From the NCBI GenBank assembly GCA_001801825.1, contig MGYR01000164.1, forward strand, positions 1-9,069: a stretch of 9,069 nt of DNA, written 5' to 3'. The position numbers and the translations under genes are program-made. The notes under the pieces are model-generated. The model worked only from the letters and a program-made list of their open reading frames with translations. It was not told the DNA's origin and ran no database searches. How positions within the stretch are numbered: the stretch's first letter is position 1; the number at the start of each line of letters is the position of its first letter. The stretch comes from Gammaproteobacteria bacterium RIFCSPLOWO2_02_FULL_56_15. Lineage in GTDB: Bacteria > Pseudomonadota > Gammaproteobacteria > Eutrophobiales > Eutrophobiaceae. This document shows positions 1 through 7,002 of this stretch, piece after piece.

Positions 1-890
1 GGCATCGTGCCCGCGTAGGGCAGTTCAATGGTGACCAGGGGTATTTTTTTCTGCACCCCGGCATAATGGCTAAGAGACCCGGGGTAGGCGCCAATCAATT
101 GCAGATAGAGGCGTCCCAGCTTATATGGCCCGTCTTTGGGTCCGTCAAAGTCAACGACACCGTGCGGTGCGTGTATCGACACGATAATATCCGGATGAAA
201 ATGTTCGATTTCCCCGGCCAGCCAGCTTGATTCGGGCTCACTCAGAGGGCCGGTCCCGGGGAATCTGCGCGGATTCCGATTGGTCACGTTGATCCAGTAC
301 TCGCTGGTCCTGCTGTGCCAGTCCTCCATGGGGAAGTTATGGTTCAGGTCCACATTATTGGCGTTCATGCGTTGCGATTTTTCGCGCAACAAACCGTCCG
401 GGTTCAGCAGTGGCACGATATGCCAGTGAAACATCCCGGAATGATGGATATTCAGGATTTGCATCCATTTGAACACGATGCTTATGGAAGAATATTCATC
501 GCCATGAATCCCCCCAATCAATAGAACCCGTCCCAGCGGCAGACGTGAATCCAGCGGTGGATATTCCTTGTAGAGGATTGGAGCGCCCGAAACGCTGATC
601 GCGAGGCTGGCCAGAAAATTCTGTTCCTGGCATTCTTCCAGTGAAACACTTCCCAATTTGTCGGAGATTCGCCTGCATTCCGACAGCACTGTTGCATGGA
701 TTTGTTCATTGCTGACCAGGGTGTTGTTACCGCCATCGGAGGGGACAGCAGCAGGTAGGGGCAGACCTATGTGTCTGCCCTGAAGAGTGTTGTCACCGTT
801 ATCGGAGAGGACAGCAGCCGTTGTTTCCGTCAGGGCGTACTGACAGAACACCAGGAGGCAAAATAATGTAGTAGTTCTCGGCAGGGTCAT
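1..890 (-). CDS. Secreted M14-family zinc peptidase, MpaA-like (3' end outside window)
   Basis: The frame is open from an ATG at 890 through position 1 (296 codons), so the C-terminus lies outside the window. Residues 1-26 look like a Sec signal peptide with a hydrophobic core around residues 9-20. No proper lipobox precedes either Cys. Residues 27-60 are a low-complexity linker. The catalytic domain shows the zinc motif HGDE (H129, E132), LNPDG (162-166), MNANNVDLNHNFP (175-187), the probable third zinc ligand H240 in VSIHAPHG, and the probable catalytic E289 in VTIELP. This order matches E. coli MpaA, the murein-peptide amidase that cleaves L-Ala-D-Glu-mDAP, but MpaA is cytoplasmic and shorter (about 240 aa). 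A periplasmic cell-wall peptidase or carboxypeptidase is inferred. The oddity is N-H-N-F-P at 183-187, where most members have N-R-N-F-P. There is no strong Shine-Dalgarno, but an in-frame stop lies upstream and I see no other ATG, GTG or TTG start between it and 890. Confidence 0.85.
   Translation of the reverse strand, partial: MTLPRTTTLFCLLVFCQYALTETTAAVLSDNGDNTLQGRHIGLPLPAAVPSDGGNNTLVSNEQIHATVLSECRRISDKLGSVSLEECQEQNFLASLAISVSGAPILYKEYPPLDSRLPLGRVLLIGGIHGDEYSSISIVFKWMQILNIHHSGMFHWHIVPLLNPDGLLREKSQRMNANNVDLNHNFPMEDWHSRTSEYWINVTNRNPRRFPGTGPLSEPESSWLAGEIEHFHPDIIVSIHAPHGVVDFDGPKDGPYKLGRLYLQLIGAYPGSLSHYAGVQKKIPLVTIELPYAGTM
721..818. repeat. Imperfect in-frame direct repeat (2 x 32 bp) flanking a palindrome
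   Basis: Bases 721-752 and 787-818 match at 28 of 32 positions, offset by 66 bp (22 codons). In the peptidase they encode AAVLSDNGDNTL (residues 25-36) and AAVPSDGGNNTL (47-58). The 34 bp between them hold a strong inverted repeat. The offset is a multiple of three, so the frame is kept and only the linker after the signal peptide is lengthened. A duplication linked to insertion of the palindromic element is the simplest explanation, but that is inference. Confidence 0.8.
756..780. repeat. REP-like palindromic repeat inside the peptidase gene
   Basis: GGGCAGAC (759-766) and GTCTGCCC (773-780) form a perfect 8-bp stem around a 6-nt loop, preceded on the plus strand by TAG. The TAGGGGC...GCCC layout resembles, from memory, a class of short dispersed palindromes common in environmental bacterial genomes. 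On the coding strand it is translated as roughly QGRHIGLP (residues 37-44) with no stop. Confidence 0.6.
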
Positions 891-962
891 ACTCAGTACT
901 TCAGTGCATAGTCGAATGGAGCTTAATAAGACACAGACTCAGGAAAACATGCCGGTTGCCTA

Positions 963-1063
963 CGTCATCGTCATGCTGGTGAAAACCAGCATCCAGTGAG
1001 ATTAGAGTGTCTGCGAAGCAGACTCATTGTATTGACTGGATTCTGGCATCCGCCAGAATGACG
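963..1063. mobile_element. MITE-like composite of nested hairpins
   Basis: The 101-bp element begins CGTCAT (duplicated, 963-974) and ends ATGACG (1058-1063), which are inverted copies. Inside are three hairpins: TGCTGGT-gaaa-ACCAGCA (974-991), GTCTGC-gaa-GCAGAC (1009-1023) and TTCTGGC-atcc-GCCAGAA (1041-1058). A further inverted pair, ATCCAGT (991-997) and ACTGGAT (1035-1041), encloses the middle hairpin, so the whole can fold as a cloverleaf. The right end is like the familiar dispersed repeat with a TGGATTC-stem-GAATGACG pattern. No coding capacity is seen. It fills most of the 188-bp gap between ubiA and the peptidase. A T-run (1067-1072) follows on the plus strand but is too far from the stem to be a convincing terminator. 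Confidence 0.65.
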
Positions 1064-1078
1064 GCATTTTTTGCTCAA

Positions 1079-2005
1079 TTAAGTGCCATTCAGCGCATAG
1101 TCTATAACGATTCCTGTAAACACGACAGCTCCTATCCAGTTGTTATGCAGGAAGGCTTTAAAACACTCTTCCGGTTGCCGGTTTCTGATCAAGTACTGGT
1201 GGTATAGGATAAGCAACATGGCTACTCCGAGAGAGCTGTAATAACAGACCCCAAGATCGGACTGCCTGCCGATGAAGACAAATACGCAGATCATCATCAA
1301 TTGCATGATCCCGATGATGTGGCGATCCGCATCGTCGAAGAGGATGGCTGCTGATTTGACGCCAATCCTGATGTCGTGTTCGCGATCCACCATGGCATAG
1401 ATCGTGTCATAGATCATCGCATAAAGGATATTGGCGATGAATAGTAACCATGCAATCTTCGGTACGCTATCGGTTTGCGCCGCGAAGGCCATGGGGATAC
1501 CCCAACTGAAGGCCAAACCCATAAAGAATTGCGGCAGATATGTATAGCGTTTCATGAATGGATAGAATCCCGCAATGGGGATAGCAACGAATGACAGTAA
1601 TACAGTCAGTCTGTTGGTAGTGATGACCAGCAATAGCGCTGCAGTAAGCAGTACCATGATGAGATAATAGGCTTCCATCCCGGACACCTGGCCGGTGGTC
1701 AGCGGACGTTCCCGGGTTCGGGCTACATGCAGGTCAATATCCCGATCGATATAGTCATTGATGACACAACCAGCCGAACGCGTCAGGAACACGCCAGAGC
1801 AAAATACGAACACCAGATGCAATGACGGACTGCCGTTTGCCGCGATCCATAAAGCCCACAATGTCGGCCACATAAGCAGAAAAATACCAATCGGCCGGTC
1901 CAGTCTGGCCAGCCTGGCATACCACCACAAACGATGTTTTATCGCGGGGATTTTTTTGTGTGTCTCTCCGCACCAGATCAGAAATTTCGCCCTAGACATT
2001 GCCAT
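1079..2005 (-). CDS. ubiA: 4-hydroxybenzoate polyprenyltransferase UbiA
   Basis: This integral membrane enzyme attaches the polyprenyl tail to 4-hydroxybenzoate in ubiquinone synthesis. The protein has 308 residues; the family usually has about 285-295, the excess being a roughly 20-residue polar N-terminus. The first Asp-rich motif is N83-D84-x-x-D87-x-x-x-D91, followed by ARTRERPL (95-102). The second is YDTIYAMVDREHD (199-211). These bind Mg-diphosphate. Hydrophobic segments recur across the chain (for example 39-56, 62-76, 112-130, 132-150, 182-198, 230-245, 257-271, 289-303). The start at 2005 lies 14 bp inside recG; Met3 (1999) is an equally possible start, overlapping by 8 bp. The overlap implies translational coupling with recG. 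The usual partner ubiC (chorismate lyase) is not between recG and ubiA nor elsewhere in the window. Confidence 0.95.
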   Translation of the reverse strand: MAMSRAKFLIWCGETHKKIPAIKHRLWWYARLARLDRPIGIFLLMWPTLWALWIAANGSPSLHLVFVFCSGVFLTRSAGCVINDYIDRDIDLHVARTRERPLTTGQVSGMEAYYLIMVLLTAALLLVITTNRLTVLLSFVAIPIAGFYPFMKRYTYLPQFFMGLAFSWGIPMAFAAQTDSVPKIAWLLFIANILYAMIYDTIYAMVDREHDIRIGVKSAAILFDDADRHIIGIMQLMMICVFVFIGRQSDLGVCYYSSLGVAMLLILYHQYLIRNRQPEECFKAFLHNNWIGAVVFTGIVIDYALNGT

Positions 2006-4082
2006 AGTTCTGCTGCTGGGGTAGCCAGCGGTGTATCAAGGCCCTGGTACAATCAGGATCGCTTTCAATAAGATAATCCGCCGCCGCTTGTACGCTCGGT
2101 ATCAGTCGGTAATCCCGCATGAGGTCTGCTACGCGCATCGACGGCAGTCCGGTTTGGCGGAGACCGAGGATCTCGCCTGGTCCGCGTAATTCCATGTCTC
2201 TGTTGGCGATCTCAAAGCCATCATTGGTCGCTCGCATAATCTCCAGGCGGGCGCGAGCTGTATCGGTCAGAGGGGGCTGGTATAGAAGAACGCAGTGGCT
2301 GCTCTGGTTACCACGTCCTACCCTGCCCCGCAACTGATGCAGTTGAGAAAGACCAAGCCGCTCGGCATTTTCTATGATCATGAGGCTGGCTGCGGGCACA
2401 TCCACGCCGACTTCAATCACCGTGGTGGCGACCAGTACGTCCAGTTGTCCTGTTTTACACTCCCGCATTACTTTTTCCTTATCCTTCGCCTTCATTCGTC
2501 CGTGGACCAGTCCGATTCTGTGCAGCGGGAGCATGTCAGTCAGGAACTCCATGGTTTCTTCCGCGGCCTGGACTTGGAGGTTTTCCGATTCCTCAACCAG
2601 CGTGCAAACCCAATAGGCTTGGTGTCCCTGCTTACAAACAGTTGCGATCCTTTCGATGATCTCATTGCGTCGTTCATTGGACAGGGCCACTGTTCTTACC
2701 GGTATCCTGCCGGGCGGCAATTCATCAATCACGGATAGATCCAGATCGGCAAATGCCGTCATCATGAGTGTCCGCGGGATGGGAGTAGCCGTCATGACCA
2801 TCTGGTGCGGGTAATTATTCGCAGCCATTCCCTTTTCGAGCAGGGCCAGTCGCTGGGAAACGCCAAAGCGGTGTTGTTCATCGATAATAACAAGACCCAA
2901 GCGTCCGAAGCTAACCTCCTCCTGGAACAGGGCATGGGTGCCGATGATCACTGCCGGAGAGGGATCCTGTATTTGTTCCAGTACCTCTTTACGGGTTTTC
3001 CGGGTCATACTTCCCGTCAGTCTGATGATCGGGAAGCCCGTACCGGCAAACAATCCGCTGATAATTGCATAGTGCTGTTCGGCAAGCAGTTCCGTGGGCG
3101 CCATGTAGGCTGCCTGATACCCGCCATCGCAGATGATCAATGCGGCAATGGCTGCCAGTACCGTCTTGCCTGAGCCGACATCTCCTTGTATCAGTCTGAG
3201 CATAGGTGTTGGTTTGCAGAGATCATGGCGGATGTCCTGTAATACCCTGGTCTGAGCACCGGTAAGGCGGAAAGGCAGATCCTGGATAAATCGCGCCAGG
3301 CTCCGCTCATCCGCCCTGATCGGAGGTGCATACACTTGGTGAAACCGTTTACGTATTGCTTTCAAGCTAAGCTGGTGAGCTAGAAGTTCCTCGAATGCAA
3401 GGCGTTGTTGTGCGACGTGGCGGCCTTCTGACAACTGCTCCAATTCCGCCTCTGGTGGGGGCCGGTGTACATACTTTAGCGCCGATAAGAGATCCGGCAG
3501 CGCGTGTGTTTTCAGCAATTCGCCAGGCAACAACTCCCGGGGCCCCTCTCTATCTTGTTCCAGGATGTCCAGAGCCATTCCGGTCAGCCTGCGCAGCCTG
3601 GTTTGTGTCAGACCCTCCGTGGTCGGATAAACCGGCGTCAAGGTTTCTTCCGTAGCGCCGCGACGTTCCTCCGGTATGAGCTTATATTCCGGGTGGATCA
3701 TTTCCATCTTGCCGGTCTGCCTTCTGGGTGAGCCCCAACAGCGGATGAAAGCGCCACGTGTCAAGGACTGATGCTGGTAGCGGGAGAAATGAAAGAGGCG
3801 GATTGCCAGTGCGCCGGTGCCATCGCTGATTTGGCACAACAATTGCCGCCGTCTGCCATACCGAATCTGGCTTAATTCCACTATCCCTTCGATCAGGGCC
3901 TCACGACCGATCTGCAACGACCCGATAGGGGTCAACCTGGTCCTGTCCAGATAACGGAACGGCAGGTGAAAAAGCAGATCTTGTATCCTATGGATGCCCA
4001 GCCGGTTAAGGGTGGCCTCCAGCTTGATACCTACTCCCGGAAGTTCCGATACGCTTGTTTGTAGTGTGCGGCGATTGACCAC
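1992..4082 (-). CDS. recG: ATP-dependent DNA helicase RecG
   Basis: RecG remodels stalled replication forks and branch-migrates Holliday junctions. At 696 residues it is full length (E. coli 693). The N-terminal wedge/OB region covers about 10-160, including LPGVG near 14-18 and HLPFRYLDRT at 39-48. Superfamily-2 helicase motifs follow in order: Walker A GDVGSGKT (300-307), APTELLAEQH (328-337), DEQH (401-404), TATPIPRT (431-438), VATTVIEVGVDVP (551-563) and QLRGRVGR (583-590). The C-terminal TRG-type motif ELRGPGEILGLRQTG is at 631-645. The start codon is GTG, 14 bases after the ridA stop. It gives an N-terminus collinear with the E. coli protein, and the ATG seen just upstream is out of frame. 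There is no good Shine-Dalgarno, so coupling to ridA translation is likely. No broken motif is seen. Confidence 0.97.
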   Translation of the reverse strand: MVNRRTLQTSVSELPGVGIKLEATLNRLGIHRIQDLLFHLPFRYLDRTRLTPIGSLQIGREALIEGIVELSQIRYGRRRQLLCQISDGTGALAIRLFHFSRYQHQSLTRGAFIRCWGSPRRQTGKMEMIHPEYKLIPEERRGATEETLTPVYPTTEGLTQTRLRRLTGMALDILEQDREGPRELLPGELLKTHALPDLLSALKYVHRPPPEAELEQLSEGRHVAQQRLAFEELLAHQLSLKAIRKRFHQVYAPPIRADERSLARFIQDLPFRLTGAQTRVLQDIRHDLCKPTPMLRLIQGDVGSGKTVLAAIAALIICDGGYQAAYMAPTELLAEQHYAIISGLFAGTGFPIIRLTGSMTRKTRKEVLEQIQDPSPAVIIGTHALFQEEVSFGRLGLVIIDEQHRFGVSQRLALLEKGMAANNYPHQMVMTATPIPRTLMMTAFADLDLSVIDELPPGRIPVRTVALSNERRNEIIERIATVCKQGHQAYWVCTLVEESENLQVQAAEETMEFLTDMLPLHRIGLVHGRMKAKDKEKVMRECKTGQLDVLVATTVIEVGVDVPAASLMIIENAERLGLSQLHQLRGRVGRGNQSSHCVLLYQPPLTDTARARLEIMRATNDGFEIANRDMELRGPGEILGLRQTGLPSMRVADLMRDYRLIPSVQAAADYLIESDPDCTRALIHRWLPQQQNYGNV

Positions 4083-4096
4083 TTGAGCATTTGCTG

Positions 4097-4495
4097 TCAG
4101 TTGAAGCGCAGTTCCCCGGATACCATGACAGCTTCCACCTCTATCAGTGCGTCTTTGGGGAGTGCGGCGACGCCAATCGTTGCTCGGGCAGGGTAGGGAG
4201 CTGTAAAAAACCTGGTCATGACCTCGTTGACTGCCGCAAAGTGGCGCAGGTCACTCAGGTAGATAGTCAGTTTTACGATGTCACCCAAATCACCTCCTGC
4301 GGTATTGGCAACGGCCCGTAGGTTGACGAATACCTGCCGGGCTTGCAGCAAGGGGTCCGTGCCGACCAGGTTTCCGGTTTTTGGATCTACAGGCAGTTGC
4401 CCGGATAGAAAGATGATGTCGCCGGCGCGGATGGCATGAGAATAAGGTCCAATCGCTTCAGGCGCCTCGGGACTGTTAATAACACGGGAATTCAT
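4097..4495 (-). CDS. ridA: RidA/YjgF family 2-iminobutanoate/2-iminopropanoate deaminase
   Basis: RidA is a small trimeric cytosolic protein that hydrolyses reactive enamines and imines released by PLP enzymes such as threonine dehydratase. The protein has 132 residues against about 128 for E. coli RidA. Family features are the N-terminal PEAPEAIGPYSHA (9-21), the LSGQLPVDPKTG stretch (30-41), NLRAV (58-62), the conserved Arg of YPARAT (R104), which binds the substrate carboxylate, and IEVEAV (118-123) near the C-terminus. All residues I associate with the deaminating RidA subgroup appear present. It lies between spoT and recG, as in pseudomonads. A strong Shine-Dalgarno and a plausible promoter directly upstream suggest that ridA-recG-ubiA can also be transcribed independently of spoT. 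Confidence 0.95.
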   Translation of the reverse strand: MNSRVINSPEAPEAIGPYSHAIRAGDIIFLSGQLPVDPKTGNLVGTDPLLQARQVFVNLRAVANTAGGDLGDIVKLTIYLSDLRHFAAVNEVMTRFFTAPYPARATIGVAALPKDALIEVEAVMVSGELRFN

Positions 4496-4499
4496 GGGA

Positions 4500-4507
4500 C
4501 CCTCCTC
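4500..4507 (-). promoter_or_regulatory. Strong Shine-Dalgarno of ridA
   Basis: On the minus strand GAGGAGGG lies 4 bases before the ridA ATG, the best anti-16S match upstream of any gene in this window. It fixes the ridA start and suggests efficient translation relative to the weakly preceded recG. Confidence 0.75.
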
Positions 4508-4528
4508 GACGGGTACTTGATTCCTTAG

Positions 4529-4539
4529 ATTTTATACCA
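4529..4539 (-). promoter_or_regulatory. Candidate extended -10 promoter for ridA-recG-ubiA
   Basis: The minus strand reads TGGTATAAAAT, an extended -10 (TGn) followed by TATAAA. No good -35 hexamer is visible at 17 bases, which is acceptable for extended -10 promoters. Transcription would start near 4524, leaving a leader of about 28 nt that contains the ridA Shine-Dalgarno. Prediction by pattern only. Confidence 0.4.
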
Positions 4540-4557
4540 GGGACATCTGTATTGTAT

Positions 4558-4580
4558 TGCCGGAATCTAATGCCCCGGCA
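4558..4580. other. Inverted repeat downstream of spoT
   Basis: TGCCGG (4558-4563) pairs with CCGGCA (4575-4580) around an 11-nt loop, about 20 bp after the spoT stop. No T-run follows on the minus strand, so it is at best an attenuator or an RNA 3'-end stabiliser, not a canonical terminator. Confidence 0.3.
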
Positions 4581-4600
4581 GAGTTACGATTTGTGATGGT

Positions 4601-6718
4601 CTATCTTCTGCTGATCCGGCTTACATGTTTCAGATTACGCAAGCGTCGCATGACATTGGCGAGGTGTACCCGGTCCTTGACCTCGATTACAAACTTCAGC
4701 GTCATGTAGCGGTCATCATTATCCGTAATACCGACGTTGCTGATATTGGCTCCCTGGGAGGCTATGACGGAGGCAATCGTCGCGAGAACGCCCCGCTGGT
4801 TGGTCACTTCCACACGAATATTGGTTGGGAACTCGGACGCGATGTTGCTTTCCCACTCCACATTGATCCATTTGTCCGGATGGTTGCGGTACTCATTGAT
4901 ATTGGGGCATGACTGGTGATGGATCACGATACCTCTTCCGGCGGTAACAAAACCGAGAATCGGATCTCCCGGTATCGGCAGGCAGCATTTGGGAAAATTG
5001 ACCACCAGCCCCTCGGTCCCCTTGATGGTCAAGGGAATGGTATCTGCTCCTTTCTGCCTTTTTTTACGAGGTAGGGTATTCTCGTCTGTCAACTGGCGGG
5101 CGATCAAAGGCGCGATCCGATTGCCAAACCCCACTTCTCTCAGTAACACAGATTCATCTTCGAGCTTATGCTCCTTGAGAACCTTGCGCATCAGGCAGGG
5201 ATCGATTGCAGCGTAGGCAGTCCCCATCATCTCGAGTTCCCGGTTAAGCAGCCGCTTGCCCAGGGAAATGGCCTCGCTCTGGCGCAGGTTCTTCAGGTAC
5301 AGCCGGATATTGGACCGCGCCTTGGCTGTCACAGTGAAATTCAGCCACGCCGGGTTTGGCCGTGCTCCGGGAGCAGTAATGATTTCCACAGACTGCCCCG
5401 TGATGAGTCTGGTCCCGAGGGGGGCAAGCTGCCGATCGATCCTTACCCCAACGCATGTATTACCGACATCCGTATGAATTGCATAGGCGAAGTCAACGGC
5501 CGTCGCCCCCTTGGGCATTTCGATAATCCTGCCTTTGGGTGTGAAGATATAGACAGATTCCGGAAACAGGTCGATCTTGACGTTCTCCAGGAACTCCTGT
5601 GGGTTGCCCGCTACGGTCTGCATATCGATTATCCTTTTCAGCCATTCACGAGCCCGCTTGTGCGTGCCGACCCTTTCACTGTAGCCACCCAGTTTGTACA
5701 ACCAGTGAGCAGCAATCCCGGCCTCGGCGACATCATTGATCTCCTTGGTCCGTATCTGTACTTCGATCGGGACACCGAAGGGTCCGAACAACACGGTATG
5801 CAGGGATTGGTAACCGTTTGCCTTGGGGATGGCGATATAGTCCTTGAATTTTCCGGGTACTGGTTTATAAAGATTGTGCACCGTGCCTACCGCCCGGTAA
5901 CAGGTATCCACGCTGTCCACGATGATGCGAAAGGCATAAACGTCATGGACTTCGCTGAAAGAGAGTCCTTTGGAGTGCATTTTCTGGTAGATGCCATACA
6001 GGTGTTTCTCCCGGCCGACGACCTGTGCGGGTATTTTTTCCTGACGTAACCTGCGTTTCAGCGCGGTACGGATCTTGTTTACGATTTCCTTGCGGTTTCC
6101 TCGCGCTCGGGCGACTTGTGCGGTGAGGATACGGTGGCGCATCGGATAGAGTGCCGCAAAGCCAAGTTCCTCCAGTTCCAGCCGGATGGTGTTGATTCCC
6201 AGTCGCTGAGCGATCGGGGCATAGATATCGAGCGTTTCCCGCGAGATGCGCCGCCTTTTTTCCGGAGTCAATGACTCCAGGGTGCGCATGTTGTGCAGGC
6301 GGTCCGCCAATTTGACCAGGATTACACGAATGTCATTGCTCATGGCCATGAGCATCTTTCTGAAATTGTGGGCCTGTGCTTCGGCGCGTGTATCGAATTC
6401 AATCTGGGTGAGCTTGCTTACTCCATCGACCAGTTCAGCCACGCCTTTTCCAAAATGTTTCCGGATGTCGTTCTTGGCGGTAGGTGTATCCTCGATGACA
6501 TCATGCAGCAGGGCGGCGACCAGGGTCTGGTAATCCATGTGCATATCCGCCAGTATCCCGGATACTTCCAGGGGATGCTGGACGTAGGGACCGCCGCTCT
6601 GGCGTAATTGGCCTTCATGCGCCCTTTTACTGAATTCAAAAGCGCCATGCAGCCGTTCCACCTCGTATTTTCCGAGGTAACTGCCAGCCGATTTTTTCAG
6701 GTCATTGATTGAGTACAT
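4601..6718 (-). CDS. spoT: Bifunctional (p)ppGpp synthetase/hydrolase SpoT
   Basis: SpoT sets the level of the stringent-response alarmone (p)ppGpp. It has 705 residues against 702 in E. coli. Domains in order are as follows. The HD hydrolase covers about 25-200, with RAHEGQLRQSGGPYVQHP (32-49), the catalytic H72-D73 and E76-D77 in HDVIEDT, and KLADRLHNMRT (136-146). The synthetase covers about 235-345, with REKHLYGIYQK (236-246), KFKDYIAIPKANGYQSLHT (290-308) and EVQIRT (319-324). The TGS domain is about 385-447, with IFTPKGRI at 391-398 and DFAYAIHTDVG at 409-419. The Cys-containing segment FPKCCLPIPGD is at 575-585, and the ACT domain covers 633-703. The hydrolase residues are intact. The synthetase RXKD motif is present as K290-F-K-D, a conservative change that keeps the basic Rel/SpoT type rather than the acidic EXDD of RelA. 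A weak AAGG precedes the ATG. The gene is separated from rpoZ by about 410 bp of repeats. Confidence 0.96.
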   Translation of the reverse strand: MYSINDLKKSAGSYLGKYEVERLHGAFEFSKRAHEGQLRQSGGPYVQHPLEVSGILADMHMDYQTLVAALLHDVIEDTPTAKNDIRKHFGKGVAELVDGVSKLTQIEFDTRAEAQAHNFRKMLMAMSNDIRVILVKLADRLHNMRTLESLTPEKRRRISRETLDIYAPIAQRLGINTIRLELEELGFAALYPMRHRILTAQVARARGNRKEIVNKIRTALKRRLRQEKIPAQVVGREKHLYGIYQKMHSKGLSFSEVHDVYAFRIIVDSVDTCYRAVGTVHNLYKPVPGKFKDYIAIPKANGYQSLHTVLFGPFGVPIEVQIRTKEINDVAEAGIAAHWLYKLGGYSERVGTHKRAREWLKRIIDMQTVAGNPQEFLENVKIDLFPESVYIFTPKGRIIEMPKGATAVDFAYAIHTDVGNTCVGVRIDRQLAPLGTRLITGQSVEIITAPGARPNPAWLNFTVTAKARSNIRLYLKNLRQSEAISLGKRLLNRELEMMGTAYAAIDPCLMRKVLKEHKLEDESVLLREVGFGNRIAPLIARQLTDENTLPRKKRQKGADTIPLTIKGTEGLVVNFPKCCLPIPGDPILGFVTAGRGIVIHHQSCPNINEYRNHPDKWINVEWESNIASEFPTNIRVEVTNQRGVLATIASVIASQGANISNVGITDNDDRYMTLKFVIEVKDRVHLANVMRRLRNLKHVSRISRR

Positions 6719-6841
6719 GCAGCCTTGGTAATCCGCAAAAGGGTCGGAACCATTTTCTGTAGAAACAGTACCCGCTCATGGTCATCAGAAGGGACACACC
6801 CCGGTGTTACACCGCCAAAGCATTAGAGGTCATTGAATTTG

Positions 6842-6942
6842 TGATCTCGCCAAGCCGCCAAGCACGCCAAGAAACCAATAGACATGACATTTTTGATCTC
6901 GCCCAAGCCGCCAAGCACGCCAAGAAAGCAATAGACATGACA
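6842..6942. repeat. Two direct copies of a roughly 48-bp CTTGGCG-type repeat
   Basis: Copies at 6842-6889 and 6894-6942 are identical apart from one inserted C and one C-to-G change, and are separated by 4 bases. Each starts TGATCTCGCC and ends AATAGACATGACA. The core, read on the minus strand, is built from three CTTGGCG units. Near-identity indicates recent duplication. Confidence 0.9.
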
Positions 6943-7002
6943 CTTGAGCTCCACCATCATCTTGCCACCAATGATGAGGTCTGAGCGAAAACCTACCACT
7001 CC

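Noticed and set aside
496..736. Two short minus-strand frames overlapping the peptidase region
   Set aside because: They are out of frame with the signal peptide and zinc motifs; the peptidase frame running from 890 to the window edge explains this DNA.
1041..1072. Rho-independent terminator (plus strand) at the right end of the hairpin element
   Set aside because: The T-run begins 8 bases after the stem and no plus-strand gene precedes it. On the minus strand, which carries ubiA, no T-run follows the stem.
2295..2738. Plus-strand open frame of 147 codons opposite recG
   Set aside because: It is antisense to conserved RecG helicase motifs; its sequence shows no family resemblance and there is no ribosome site worth noting.
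5168..6049. Long plus-strand open frame (293 codons) opposite spoT
   Set aside because: It lies wholly antisense to the well-conserved SpoT frame, has no recognisable domain, and is explained by the codon bias of spoT.
6757..6768. CTGT-AGAA-ACAG upstream of spoT as a LexA box
   Set aside because: The half-sites are separated by only 4 bases, whereas the gammaproteobacterial LexA box needs CTGT-N8-ACAG.
6778..6984. Plus-strand 68-codon frame between rpoZ and spoT
   Set aside because: Most of it is translated repeat sequence (RQARQE, AAKHAKKA). No start context or family resemblance outside the repeats.
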